DNA from: Verrucomicrobiota bacterium
GTDB taxonomy: Bacteria > Verrucomicrobiota > Verrucomicrobiia > Limisphaerales > JAEYXS01
NCBI GenBank assembly: GCA_023431185.1
Contig: JAEYXS010000048.1
Location: 49,118-113,117 of the forward strand
DNA length: 64,000 bases
Reading direction: 5' to 3'
In this document: positions 37,701-45,373 of the stretch, piece after piece
Layout of the letters: each line of letters starts with the position of its first letter
Position numbering within the stretch: position 1 is the stretch's first letter
Program-made: the position numbers and the translations under genes
The notes under the pieces: generated by a model
Seen by the model: only the letters and a program-made list of their open reading frames with translations
What the model was told of the DNA's origin: nothing
The model's database searches: none

Positions 37701-39023
37701 GGTGGGGCGGTCGTAATAGACCATGGCGCCACCGCCTTCGTAGCCGCCCTCACGCAGGATGCGTTCGGAGGGGATGTAGCACGGGACATCGTTCGCGTAG
37801 CCGCTGACCCAGAGGCGGGTGCCGTCGAGTTCGCGTTTCAGGCGGAGGGAGTAATCCACCACGACTTCGCCGGGGAGAAAGACCAAGGCGAGGTCGCGAC
37901 CGAAGCCCCAAGACTGGACAAGGTACGGGAGCTTGGTGGGAAGGGTTTCCCCGCGATCAAGACGAGCGAGATTCTTCTTGGCGTGATAGGCGATGGCGGC
38001 GGACGGCTCTTTGGCCTTGGCTTCCCATTCGGCACGGGTGGGCAAAGTGTCGAAGGGCAGTTCAATGCGTTTGGTATCACAGACGAGCGGGCCGTTGACG
38101 GCGGTCCAGTTGCCGGTGAAGAGACGTTGCACTTCGGTGGCGATGGTCTGGCCGTGTTGCTGGGCGAGTTCGAAGCCGGGGCGGGGAAAGGGATTTTGAT
38201 CGGCCCCACAGCCGATGGAGGTGAGGGCCACGATGCCGGGGTGATCGCGCTCCAGGTATTCCTGGGCGTAACCGGCCCAGTCGCCGCAGAACTGGTTGAA
38301 CTCTCCGGTGACGGTGGTGCAGTGACAGGCGTAGTTGACGATGAGGCCGCGCACTTTGCCGGTGGCATCGGTGGCGCGCAGGACAGGCAGCGCGTTATCG
38401 GAGGGGCCATTGGGCGTGCGGCGGTTCTTGCCGAACTCGACTTTGCCTTGGGCCCATTGGAGCTGGCCGGGCTTACGGTCAGCGAGGGCTGCCAATGCCG
38501 CTTGCTCGATCCAGTCGGTGAGCTGGGCGGTGTAGCGGGCGATGGTGGCTTGTTGCCCGGGCGGGATGTCGGTGCTGAAGAGGTTCGGCAACACGCCGGT
38601 GAGCATGGGGGCGGAATGGGTGTGGCTGGAGGCGATGGTGAAGCGGCTGTCCGTGATCTTGGTCTTGGTGGCGAGGCGGCGGATGACTTCGGCGCGCATT
38701 GAATCCGGGACGCCGCAGTTGTCCACGGTGACGATGACGGCGGGGCCTTCGGCATCGGAGCCCACGGCCATGGCCTTGGCGTAGAGGGGTTGTTTGGTGC
38801 CTGCGGATTCAGTCTTGCGATTGCCGTAGCCGCTGAGGCGGATGGGGTAAGCGGGGGTGATGTCCACTTTGGCGAAGCCGAGCTGGCGTTGGGTGGGGGC
38901 GGGCCTAATGGTGGATACAGATTCTGGACCGGCGACGGCCCGGGGGCCTTCGAGGATGGTTTGCCCGCGCAAAGACAGTGCCACGCAAAAAAAGAGAACG
39001 GCTAGGCGGATACCAATGGACAT
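34782..39023 (-). CDS. Ceramidase-like/PVC dehydrogenase/cytochrome c fusion
   Basis: This 1413-residue exported protein starts with a signal peptide (MSIGIRLAVLFFCVALSLRG). The first ~440 residues match the neutral/alkaline ceramidase N-domain (FAKVDITPAYPIRLSGYG; ASSHTHSAPML; NYACHCTT), including its His-rich zinc-site segments. Next is the PVC membrane-bound dehydrogenase-like propeller (FDFGRDGRLWVVEMHDYP; DWGNWFGCDNSHLLWHY; GALWVADMYREVVEHP), then HEAT-like repeats. The C-terminal cytochrome c domain has C1293, C1296 and H1297. It probably acts in the periplasm, coupling hydrolysis or oxidation of a glycan or lipid to electron transfer. I start at 39023, where the signal peptide begins; the open frame continues to 39128 only through repeat DNA. 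Confidence 0.88.
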   Translation of the reverse strand: MSIGIRLAVLFFCVALSLRGQTILEGPRAVAGPESVSTIRPAPTQRQLGFAKVDITPAYPIRLSGYGNRKTESAGTKQPLYAKAMAVGSDAEGPAVIVTVDNCGVPDSMRAEVIRRLATKTKITDSRFTIASSHTHSAPMLTGVLPNLFSTDIPPGQQATIARYTAQLTDWIEQAALAALADRKPGQLQWAQGKVEFGKNRRTPNGPSDNALPVLRATDATGKVRGLIVNYACHCTTVTGEFNQFCGDWAGYAQEYLERDHPGIVALTSIGCGADQNPFPRPGFELAQQHGQTIATEVQRLFTGNWTAVNGPLVCDTKRIELPFDTLPTRAEWEAKAKEPSAAIAYHAKKNLARLDRGETLPTKLPYLVQSWGFGRDLALVFLPGEVVVDYSLRLKRELDGTRLWVSGYANDVPCYIPSERILREGGYEGGGAMVYYDRPTKFAMEVESLIIAAVKEIVPPEFHPPAKKAASTETFPTITMAAAEARNAISQMVTKPGFTVSLAASEPAIVDPVAFDFGRDGRLWVVEMHDYPLGLDGNYSAGGRVKTLLDKDGDGYFETAATFLDKIPFPTGVFAWGRGALVCAAPDIIYAEDIDGDGKADKQEKWFTGFVTTNYQARVNALALGLDNWIHAANGLLGGDITNVMTGEVVNIRGRDFRFHPMTRKLEVTGGLTQQGRVRDDWGNWFGCDNSHLLWHYPLPERYARRNPLFTLTEWRVDPLTGPEAGRVYPVSELQERFNRPEHANRVTSGCGLGLYRDIALGADYYGDAFVCEPVHNLVTRMKLTLRGATFIAGRVADEQRSEFLASRDPWFRPVQVATGPDGALWVADMYREVVEHPRWIPAERLKQLDPRAGADKGRIYRVTKLGQRPAALPKLDALKGPDLLKLLQSPNATVRDMAHRELLFRRDATMMAPLIQIVTTNRVPAARLESLSMLSALIVPAPSSLIPWLKDEHPAIRRFVLQLAEKQINESKELSDAVLQMAADPDATVRFQTALTLGELKSPATIPALAELAQRDGQDAWFRSAILSSAGQDPADLFEHLLSLPKPTDGVRALLGPLTGLILSRDAKQGGQVLARLLPPPDKPAEAWQKQGLADWLTELDRRGLTLEKWLNEDATLRARWETVANAARNQALVSADSVAFLARDTTRLKEDYTLLLRTLVQPLDAATETAVLNRLRLLKQPDTAERLIALWPKFGPTRRELVISLLLGRNEWTAALLTAVEQGTVARQEISPSTQTRLLRLTNTQLQQRAEALFKSNRNSDRATVIARYSGVADLKGDVTHGATLFTQNCASCHALNGVGHAVGPDITIYRNKPVADFLVAILDPNAVIEPRFIAYHVEAKDDRSLTGLIAAENADSLTLLGGNGVRETVRRAEVISLKASSFSLMPEGLEQALTPQGMADLIAYLKSGD

Positions 39024-39274
39024 GGGTGACGGATAGCAGAAGGCGGGGACAAGTTCAAAGTGAGAAAAGGGAAACATCGAATGAGGGTTGGCCAAAACAT
39101 CGAACATCCAACATCGAACTCCGAACATCGAAAGGGAAAATCAGGGAAAGCAGAACGGGCCACCAAGTTCAAAGGGCAAAGCTCAACAAGGGACAGTAAA
39201 TTGGCCACAAAAAGGCGCAGAAGGCACAAAGGGGGAAACGTCCAACTTCCAACGCTCAACGTCCAACGTTCAGA
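39024..39274. other. Intergenic region with dispersed repeats
   Basis: These 251 bases lie upstream of the ceramidase fusion. They carry an AACATCG-type repeat (39095-39133) and a variant AACGTCCAAC tract (39238-39276). No gene is supported. The promoter of the fusion gene should lie here, but I could not place it. Confidence 0.7.
39095..39133 (+). repeat. AACATCG-type dispersed repeat, copy 2
   Basis: Thirty-seven consecutive bases (39095-39131) are identical to those at 6493-6532. A variant tract with AACGTCCAACTTCCAACGC units follows 100 bp later. Confidence 0.88.
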
Positions 39275-40042
39275 TTAACGGGGGGAGTGGAGGCGGATTT
39301 TTATGAGGAGATCGTTGAGGGCGGCGCGGGTTTTGTCCTCAGGGATCTCGGGGAGTTCGCTGGTTTCGAAGGCGTCTTGCAACTCGGCGCGGAGGCGTTG
39401 GTATTCGGTTTCGTGGAAGGTCAGGTCGGTGTCCGTGAGGGTGGTGTTCTCGCCGGTGGTTTTGCGGGCGATGAGGTCGGCGATGTAGGGGAGGCGGAAG
39501 GATTCGTTGAGGGTCACCAGATTGGCTTCGACGACGCCGGTGCGCATGAGCCAGATACCGGTGAGCAGGACGCGATAGACATAGAGCAGCGGCTTCACGC
39601 GGCGGGGTGATTCTTTCAGGAAGAGTTTCCACTGCGTTTCCGCGAAACCAAAGTAGTGATGGGAGTGATGTTTGGTGATGAGGCCCTGCTCACCGATGGC
39701 TTTCAGTTCCGCATGCTCGGGCGTGGTGTGGACGATGAGGGGCGAATAGAGTTGCTCGAGCACGTAACCGTTCTTGCGCAGCAACAGGCTGAAGAACTTG
39801 CGGACGTCATGGCTGACGATATCCATCTCCAGGCCCTCGATGATGCGTGAATCCTCCACGGTTTCATGGCGGGTTTCGAGGCCGACGATCTCGGGAAGCG
39901 GCAGGATATGGGAGCCGCGCAGATCAAAATCCGAATCGGGCGAAGGGAAGCCATACAGGTGCGCGCCGCTGATGGTGGCGAACAGCAACGGATACGGTTG
40001 GGCGGCGACGATGCGGTGGAGTTTGGGGTCGATGGTAATCAT
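39275..40042 (-). CDS. RlaP-type nucleotidyltransferase B
   Basis: This 255-residue protein is of the DNA polymerase beta-like nucleotidyltransferase superfamily (RlaP branch). The active-site segment is GAHLYGFPSPDSDFDLRG (26-43), with D38 and D40 as metal ligands; an acidic EMDIVSHDV segment later may give the third carboxylate. The first Gly-Ser of the motif is Gly-Ala here. The rest is helical (RVKPLLYVYRVLLTG). Its ATG at 40042 overlaps the end of the STAND gene by 4 bp, so it is probably translationally coupled to it. It is homologous to the upstream nucleotidyltransferase at 44129. RlaP proteins are linked to RNA repair; a role here is open. Confidence 0.85.
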   Translation of the reverse strand: MITIDPKLHRIVAAQPYPLLFATISGAHLYGFPSPDSDFDLRGSHILPLPEIVGLETRHETVEDSRIIEGLEMDIVSHDVRKFFSLLLRKNGYVLEQLYSPLIVHTTPEHAELKAIGEQGLITKHHSHHYFGFAETQWKLFLKESPRRVKPLLYVYRVLLTGIWLMRTGVVEANLVTLNESFRLPYIADLIARKTTGENTTLTDTDLTFHETEYQRLRAELQDAFETSELPEIPEDKTRAALNDLLIKIRLHSPR

Positions 40043-43000
40043 TTCTGCATCGAAAAGCGATACGGATTCGTAATTTCAAGTGACTCAATACCCTTAATAT
40101 GATTCATGAAATCATTGGCAACCCGAATTGAAACGGCATTAGCAGCAGCTGACAAAATTTTCGCGGCTTTGGCGATACCTACGGCTGGGTTATCGCACGC
40201 TGCCAATATTTCAGGCACCGCAAGTGAGGGACTCCGCAATACCGCCCTAGATTGACACTGCTTTCTCCAAGCAGATTCGACAATCCGAGCCACCTGACAG
40301 CCCAAGTCATAACCCCATGGCATCTTACTTTGAGAAGCCCAACTCAAAACCCAAATTTGCGCATTAAACATTTCATTTACACCTCCATCCGAATCTTTCA
40401 TCAGCCTAACTGCAGCTACGTAACGTAAATCAACGCTCAAGGACTGATCTATCATCATCTGAGCAGCCTCATTTGGCTCAATGGAAAAAATCCTTTCCGC
40501 AACTCTGAGCCACTCAAGCAACCATGTGTAACCTTTAACCTCCGCCACAGATGCACCCCATTGGTTAAACAGTTGCATTGAGAAGCAATCATTAGCAAGC
40601 GACACAACCAATGCATGCGTCAGAAGTGTAGGCATCAAAGATTCACCACTGCTTTGCGTTTCCAACCTTAAATCCCAGACTACAGGCTCATTCAACACAC
40701 TGCGGTTGTCCATTCTATATTTGTTGGCAATAAGATATGCCTGCTCCAACTCGAAGCCTAGCCGAGGAAAATCCTCCAACAAACTCTTGTGAAATGCGAT
40801 ACGTAACTCTAGTTCCGCCATCTCAGAACGCATCAACAGCGTAGGTGCCTTTGTCAGCAGATTTCGCGCTCTGTGGTGAAATTTTGGTTCAAGTTGCAAG
40901 TAAAACTCAATTTGCGCAAAGAAAATGATGCAAAACGGAAAATTGGCCTCACGCCACTTGTCGGATGCATTGGGATCACTAGCGACTCCCGGCGGGAGGT
41001 CCGACAAATCACCGTAATCCTCTTGTTCGATTTCTCTCTTAAGACAAATGAGGAGGTGCCCTAATATCCGTCTGATTTTGACTTCATAAAAACCACCAGA
41101 GCCTGCAGCGAGCGCTTCCAAGGCAGTAAAACACTGTGAAAAAATTTGAAAGGAATCCCGCCAATCGCCCGCCTTCCATAGCGCCCATGCAACATCAAGC
41201 TTAAAACCCATAGCATGAGCATGCTGCCCCAGTTTCTCCGCCAAAGAGGCCGCCCCTTGAAACAGGCTCGCAGCTTTCTTCCAATCCCCCAAGAGAGCAG
41301 CAGATCTTCCAGCTTTATTGAAACCAAACAACACGCTGGTATCGTACTGATCAGATCGAGCGGACCAAACCGGAAGTATTCTCTCCCACGCAACCAAAGC
41401 CGAACCGTAATCCTCAAGATGGAACAGAATCGTCGCGCGCTGATTCTCAATAGTAACGGAGAGTTTCCCATCGCTTGGCCCCCACCGATTTAAGGCAGCT
41501 AAAGCTAGATCTTCGTTACAAAGGTACTCATCTTGCACAATGGCTATTGCTCGTGCTGATGAGTATTTGAGTTCAGGAATCTTTCTATGCGTCGCAAAGT
41601 CGATGCATTTCTCTAATACGCGGATACAGTTTGGCCAATCTGGAGATTCCTTCTTGGATTCTTCAAACCAAACTGCATCTATGAACATCCTTGTCATGAC
41701 CTCATTCACTCGCAGGCTTTCCAACATTCGCTCGAGGTGTTTCGCTACCCAATCCTCCTCCATTACATCCAACAATTCTTCGAGGAAACCCACACTCGCA
41801 GGCCTAGCTAAAGTGACAAGAAATGCAGTCCCTATTGGGTCGGTCGCACTCTCTTTTGCCATTGACCCAAAAGCCTTCATCAAAGGGGAGAAGCCACCCA
41901 TTAGATCAGCCATTTCAGCAATAGCTTGAATCAATTTGCGAGGCGAAATCGGGACCTTGATATGATAAATTAAACTGCCGAGGTAAAGAAATCTCGAACA
42001 CTTAGCTATCTCTGGAGGAGAGTCAGGCATCGGGTCTTGCTCCCACGCTGCAATCACTTCTGGTGCTCTTGTCTCAGGATTAAGTTCGGCTGCCACCTTA
42101 AACTGAAGTAAGCGCAGCATGAAGTTGACCCATTTATGCTCTGGAAAAATGCCGTTAGAACCCTTTGTCAGTAATTGCAGCCAAGACAACGATTCAGCAG
42201 CCGCTTTCATCAGTTTATGATCGCCCGACAGTATACTATTTGCGGTGATACTAACCAAGCCAGCAGACCGCCCCAAAATACCCTGCATGAGCACGGTGCT
42301 CGCCTCAACAGGTGTCCGAGGAGAACATTTGAGAATAGAAAAACCAATTACTTCGTGCCAGTTCCTGATTTCTGATTCAGACCACACTGATGAAGCGCAA
42401 TTTTTCAAGAGAGGCGAAACTCGCAGATAACCGTGATCGACATACTCAATCCACGGGCCAACCAACCGATCACACACATCGCCTACAAAGGGCACCTTGG
42501 GTTTAATTTCTCCGACCGCAATAACATGATCTCGTCGAAACAACCCCGGCACGATACTTAACCGGTACAACAACTCCCGATGGTCTTCAGGCAAGCTTTG
42601 AAGCAGAAGACGGGCATCCCTAAGGGTCTTGCTTATTTCAACAGGCTGTTCAAGGGCCTTTTCAAAAACGGGCTTAGGCCACCCCATCTGCATGAGATTT
42701 TTCATCTGTGCATGCACAAGCTGAGCGTGACCACTTGTATGTATGAGGGTAATAGCAGCCCAAGCTTTAGCATCGTTTCCGTCCTGACAACCTAGTTGAA
42801 CTGCAAAATCGGCGATTTCACTATATGTCAATACAGGAACGGCCTGAGTGCTCTCCTCTTTCAGATTGATGGATTGTGCCAATCGCACTGATAACTCTTT
42901 TTGGCTTGTTAAAATCAAGTAACCCTTGCGCTGTAGAATTGTGTAAAGGATACCTGCAAAATACTCCTCTAACTGTCTTGAATGCTCTGGGAGTAAATTG

Positions 43001-44139
43001 ACGTCATCTAGAATCAAACAATCTGAGCCTTCCCTTTGTTCTACTAAGGCCGCCAATGCTTTAAATTCATGTCCATACTCTAATGCCCCCACATTCGAAA
43101 ACGTAACCCATTTCCAGTTTCTGCCGCTTTTTTCCGCAATAAGTTTTGCCAACGTAGTTTTTCCCATCCCAGTTGATCCGGTCAAAACAAGCACGCCGAA
43201 CTTTTTCAGCAAATCGAGCAACCGCCCCGTAACCTCGCAACGTAAGGCAACACTGAAATGAACCGGCGGGATGTCAGTGATTTTTGGCCCCTCCATCTGA
43301 AAAACTGTCTTTTCACCAAAAGGAAATGAAGAGATTTGCTGCCCCATTGCAGTAGCTTGACTCCGAAGAAGCGTCAATTCCTGATGAGAGACTAATTCTG
43401 ATGTTTCCCCTTCGAAAATCTCCAAAAAGAACGCGTAATCGAGCCGACGATTGGTTTTCTTTTTTGCAATCGAAAAAACCTCCCTTAGCAGTCGATCGCT
43501 TACTTTTTTCGCCTTAGATGGAGGGACTTGTGGATTTCGAGAGTCTCCGTGCAAAATCAATTTTCGATCTATCGCAAGTTCAACAACTTCCACAGCATCA
43601 CTGTTGGTTTCCCATACGATTGGAATAATCAACTTGCCGAGTATTTCTTGAGTTTCTGCTGCCCTCAGAAAAGCTATTAAATCCCCAGGTAGTTTCTTCT
43701 CAGAAAGCAGAAATGAAGCCAACTTTACAACCAATTCAGGACGATTCGGACATTGCTTCCAAAGCTCCAATCCGGCCATTTCCTTGCCGAAAGGCTCTCC
43801 AGCTTCGACAGCAATTTCTGAGCGTGTAAGATAGCGGAAGTTGATTCGCCTGCCAGCATGACTCTTCTGCAATTCCCAGTAATGCACTATGGCCTCAATT
43901 ACTGATGGCGTCCTTAATGTGATTTTCGACCTAGTATCCTTAACTTGGGTAGCTGTAGCAGCATCTCTGGATACCTTGTCAAAGTCCTCGGCACCTTCTA
44001 CAAAAATCGCCTCATGCTCCCTCAAATCCAGCCAGTCGTGGACTGTATGCCATATTTGATACTCGTAACCCCGTAGAGACGCCACGGCCTGACGGCGAGG
44101 ATCTCCTTTTAGAGGTTGCGGTTCTTCTTCAGGCGTCAT
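40039..44139 (-). CDS. Avs-like STAND NTPase with Cap4-like nuclease domain
   Basis: This 1366-residue cytoplasmic protein has three parts. Residues ~20-260 resemble the Cap4/DUF4297 dsDNA endonuclease: RGYEYQ (23-28), then E48, E51/D52 and Q65-V66-K67, a PD-(D/E)xK-like pattern. Residues ~295-600 are a STAND-type P-loop NTPase with Walker A GSTGMGKTT (321-329), Walker B CLILDDV (374-380) and LILTSQKE (408-415). Residues ~650-1366 are helical and TPR-like, a likely sensor (LFGFNKAGRSAALLGDWKKA). This is the layout of antiviral STAND (Avs) defence proteins. It overlaps its upstream neighbour by 11 bp and its downstream neighbour by 4 bp. A 60-base sample (42121-42180) is 42% GC by hand count, against 63% at 38101-38160, suggesting transfer. 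Confidence 0.84.
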   Translation of the reverse strand: MTPEEEPQPLKGDPRRQAVASLRGYEYQIWHTVHDWLDLREHEAIFVEGAEDFDKVSRDAATATQVKDTRSKITLRTPSVIEAIVHYWELQKSHAGRRINFRYLTRSEIAVEAGEPFGKEMAGLELWKQCPNRPELVVKLASFLLSEKKLPGDLIAFLRAAETQEILGKLIIPIVWETNSDAVEVVELAIDRKLILHGDSRNPQVPPSKAKKVSDRLLREVFSIAKKKTNRRLDYAFFLEIFEGETSELVSHQELTLLRSQATAMGQQISSFPFGEKTVFQMEGPKITDIPPVHFSVALRCEVTGRLLDLLKKFGVLVLTGSTGMGKTTLAKLIAEKSGRNWKWVTFSNVGALEYGHEFKALAALVEQREGSDCLILDDVNLLPEHSRQLEEYFAGILYTILQRKGYLILTSQKELSVRLAQSINLKEESTQAVPVLTYSEIADFAVQLGCQDGNDAKAWAAITLIHTSGHAQLVHAQMKNLMQMGWPKPVFEKALEQPVEISKTLRDARLLLQSLPEDHRELLYRLSIVPGLFRRDHVIAVGEIKPKVPFVGDVCDRLVGPWIEYVDHGYLRVSPLLKNCASSVWSESEIRNWHEVIGFSILKCSPRTPVEASTVLMQGILGRSAGLVSITANSILSGDHKLMKAAAESLSWLQLLTKGSNGIFPEHKWVNFMLRLLQFKVAAELNPETRAPEVIAAWEQDPMPDSPPEIAKCSRFLYLGSLIYHIKVPISPRKLIQAIAEMADLMGGFSPLMKAFGSMAKESATDPIGTAFLVTLARPASVGFLEELLDVMEEDWVAKHLERMLESLRVNEVMTRMFIDAVWFEESKKESPDWPNCIRVLEKCIDFATHRKIPELKYSSARAIAIVQDEYLCNEDLALAALNRWGPSDGKLSVTIENQRATILFHLEDYGSALVAWERILPVWSARSDQYDTSVLFGFNKAGRSAALLGDWKKAASLFQGAASLAEKLGQHAHAMGFKLDVAWALWKAGDWRDSFQIFSQCFTALEALAAGSGGFYEVKIRRILGHLLICLKREIEQEDYGDLSDLPPGVASDPNASDKWREANFPFCIIFFAQIEFYLQLEPKFHHRARNLLTKAPTLLMRSEMAELELRIAFHKSLLEDFPRLGFELEQAYLIANKYRMDNRSVLNEPVVWDLRLETQSSGESLMPTLLTHALVVSLANDCFSMQLFNQWGASVAEVKGYTWLLEWLRVAERIFSIEPNEAAQMMIDQSLSVDLRYVAAVRLMKDSDGGVNEMFNAQIWVLSWASQSKMPWGYDLGCQVARIVESAWRKQCQSRAVLRSPSLAVPEILAACDNPAVGIAKAAKILSAAANAVSIRVANDFMNHIKGIESLEITNPYRFSMQK

Positions 44140-45163
44140 GACTGAGGTCTTTCCTTGAAGTAGCGTGCCCCATTGGATGCTTCATTGCCACCATTCTCCT
44201 CGCCTTCACCAAAAACGCATTCACAGCCTCGTAATCTGGGCGTTCGGGTAATTTGGTTTCGCTTAAGGCGCGTTCGAAATCTTGGTGGAGTTCTTTGCGC
44301 CAGGCGTCCACTTCTGCCCATTGGAGTTCGCCGCGTTTGATGGCGAGGAGGCGGTCGCGGTGGGCTTCGACTTGCACGGGGACGCGGCCTTCGCGCAGGG
44401 TGGCCGCGCCGGTGAGGAGGAGGCGCAGGAGGTGCATAGCGTGTTTCCAGCGGACTTCGCCGTGGTTGCGCAGGTCTTGCTCGATCTTCTTGAACTGGCT
44501 GAGGGCGTAGCCGTTGAAGGTCTGAAAGATCATCTGGGAAAGGAAGCGGTGGCGCAGGTCCAGGAGTTCCTGGCCCAAGGGGGTGACCTTTTCCACGAGG
44601 GGCGAGTAGAGGCATTCGAGGATGTTCGGGTTCGCCTTCAGCGCCATGATGAGGAATTTCTGGAGTTCCCAAAAGCAGGTCTGGGCGGCGTTGTCCTCAA
44701 ACTGTTCGGGCGCGCCGTGGAGGGACCATTGCAAATCGGCGGGCGCGAGGTAAACGCCGCGGATGTCGGTGTCGGAGCCTGCCGTATCCAAACCGTAGGC
44801 GCGGGAGCCGACGATGCAGCGGTAGATGATGAGGGAGTCGAGGCCGAAGTCCGGGCCGGAGGCGGTGGCCGCCTGCCCTTCTGCAGAAACTGGCAAGGGC
44901 TCGACCCTGACACGCGCCGGGTCGGAGACCGGCGCTCCGAGGCGGTCTTTGAAGTGTTTGAGGACTTCGAGCTGGTCACGGGTGAAGGTGGCTTCGAAGC
45001 CGTCGGGGAAGCGGACGAGGTAGTGGCGTTCGGTGCCGGCCGGGGTGCGGGTGACGACGCCGACAGCGCCGCGCGGGTGGACCAAGGATCGGGAGGGGCC
45101 GCGCACTTCGGCAAGTGCCACGACCTGGGTGCCGGCAAAGAGTTCTGCGATGCCCCGCTCCAT
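44129..45163 (-). CDS. RlaP-type nucleotidyltransferase A with N-terminal SH3-like domain
   Basis: This 344-residue protein has a small beta-rich N-domain (residues ~8-65, resembling a DUF4926/SH3-like barrel: VVALAEVRGPSRSLVHPRGA). The nucleotidyltransferase core follows, with GSRAYGLDTAGSDTDIRG (119-136; D131 and D133 as metal ligands) and NPNILECLYSPLVEKV. I start at the ATG at 45163; upstream codons to 45259 are low-complexity. The stop overlaps the STAND gene start. The last ~15 residues (MGHATSRKDLSHDA) look like run-on sequence near the insertion junction. It probably leads the three-gene - strand operon. Confidence 0.85.
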   Translation of the reverse strand: MERGIAELFAGTQVVALAEVRGPSRSLVHPRGAVGVVTRTPAGTERHYLVRFPDGFEATFTRDQLEVLKHFKDRLGAPVSDPARVRVEPLPVSAEGQAATASGPDFGLDSLIIYRCIVGSRAYGLDTAGSDTDIRGVYLAPADLQWSLHGAPEQFEDNAAQTCFWELQKFLIMALKANPNILECLYSPLVEKVTPLGQELLDLRHRFLSQMIFQTFNGYALSQFKKIEQDLRNHGEVRWKHAMHLLRLLLTGAATLREGRVPVQVEAHRDRLLAIKRGELQWAEVDAWRKELHQDFERALSETKLPERPDYEAVNAFLVKARRMVAMKHPMGHATSRKDLSHDA

Positions 45164-45321
45164 GTGGGGACAGGGATAGCAGAGGCCGAGCGAATGAGCG
45201 AGGGGGAAAATCGAGGGAGGGGGTGCGATCGAAGGCGGGTGAGACTGAGTATTACACACAAGTTTGCGCGTTCAGTAATAAAGCGTTGTGTGACTCTCGG
45301 GCGAACGGTGGCTGATTTGCT
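45164..45321. promoter_or_regulatory. Leader of the nucleotidyltransferase-STAND operon
   Basis: These 158 bases separate nucleotidyltransferase A from the IS3 element and should contain the operon promoter. The IS lies immediately upstream and is transcribed in the same direction, so it could alter expression. No box is clear enough to place. Confidence 0.4.
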
Positions 45322-45373
45322 TGACCTTCCCCCGAAAGAGTGGACACGGAGAGGGGGCAAGTGACATGGGTTT

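Noticed and set aside
35625..38702. A 1025-codon open frame on the + strand opposite the ceramidase-dehydrogenase gene
   Set aside because: It is the GC-rich antisense frame of a gene with clear domains. Its translation is Gly/Ala/Val-rich with no family motif and no signal.
39238..39276. AACGTCCAAC tract considered as a regulatory operator for nucleotidyltransferase B
   Set aside because: It lies beyond the 3' end of that gene and matches the dispersed repeat family instead.
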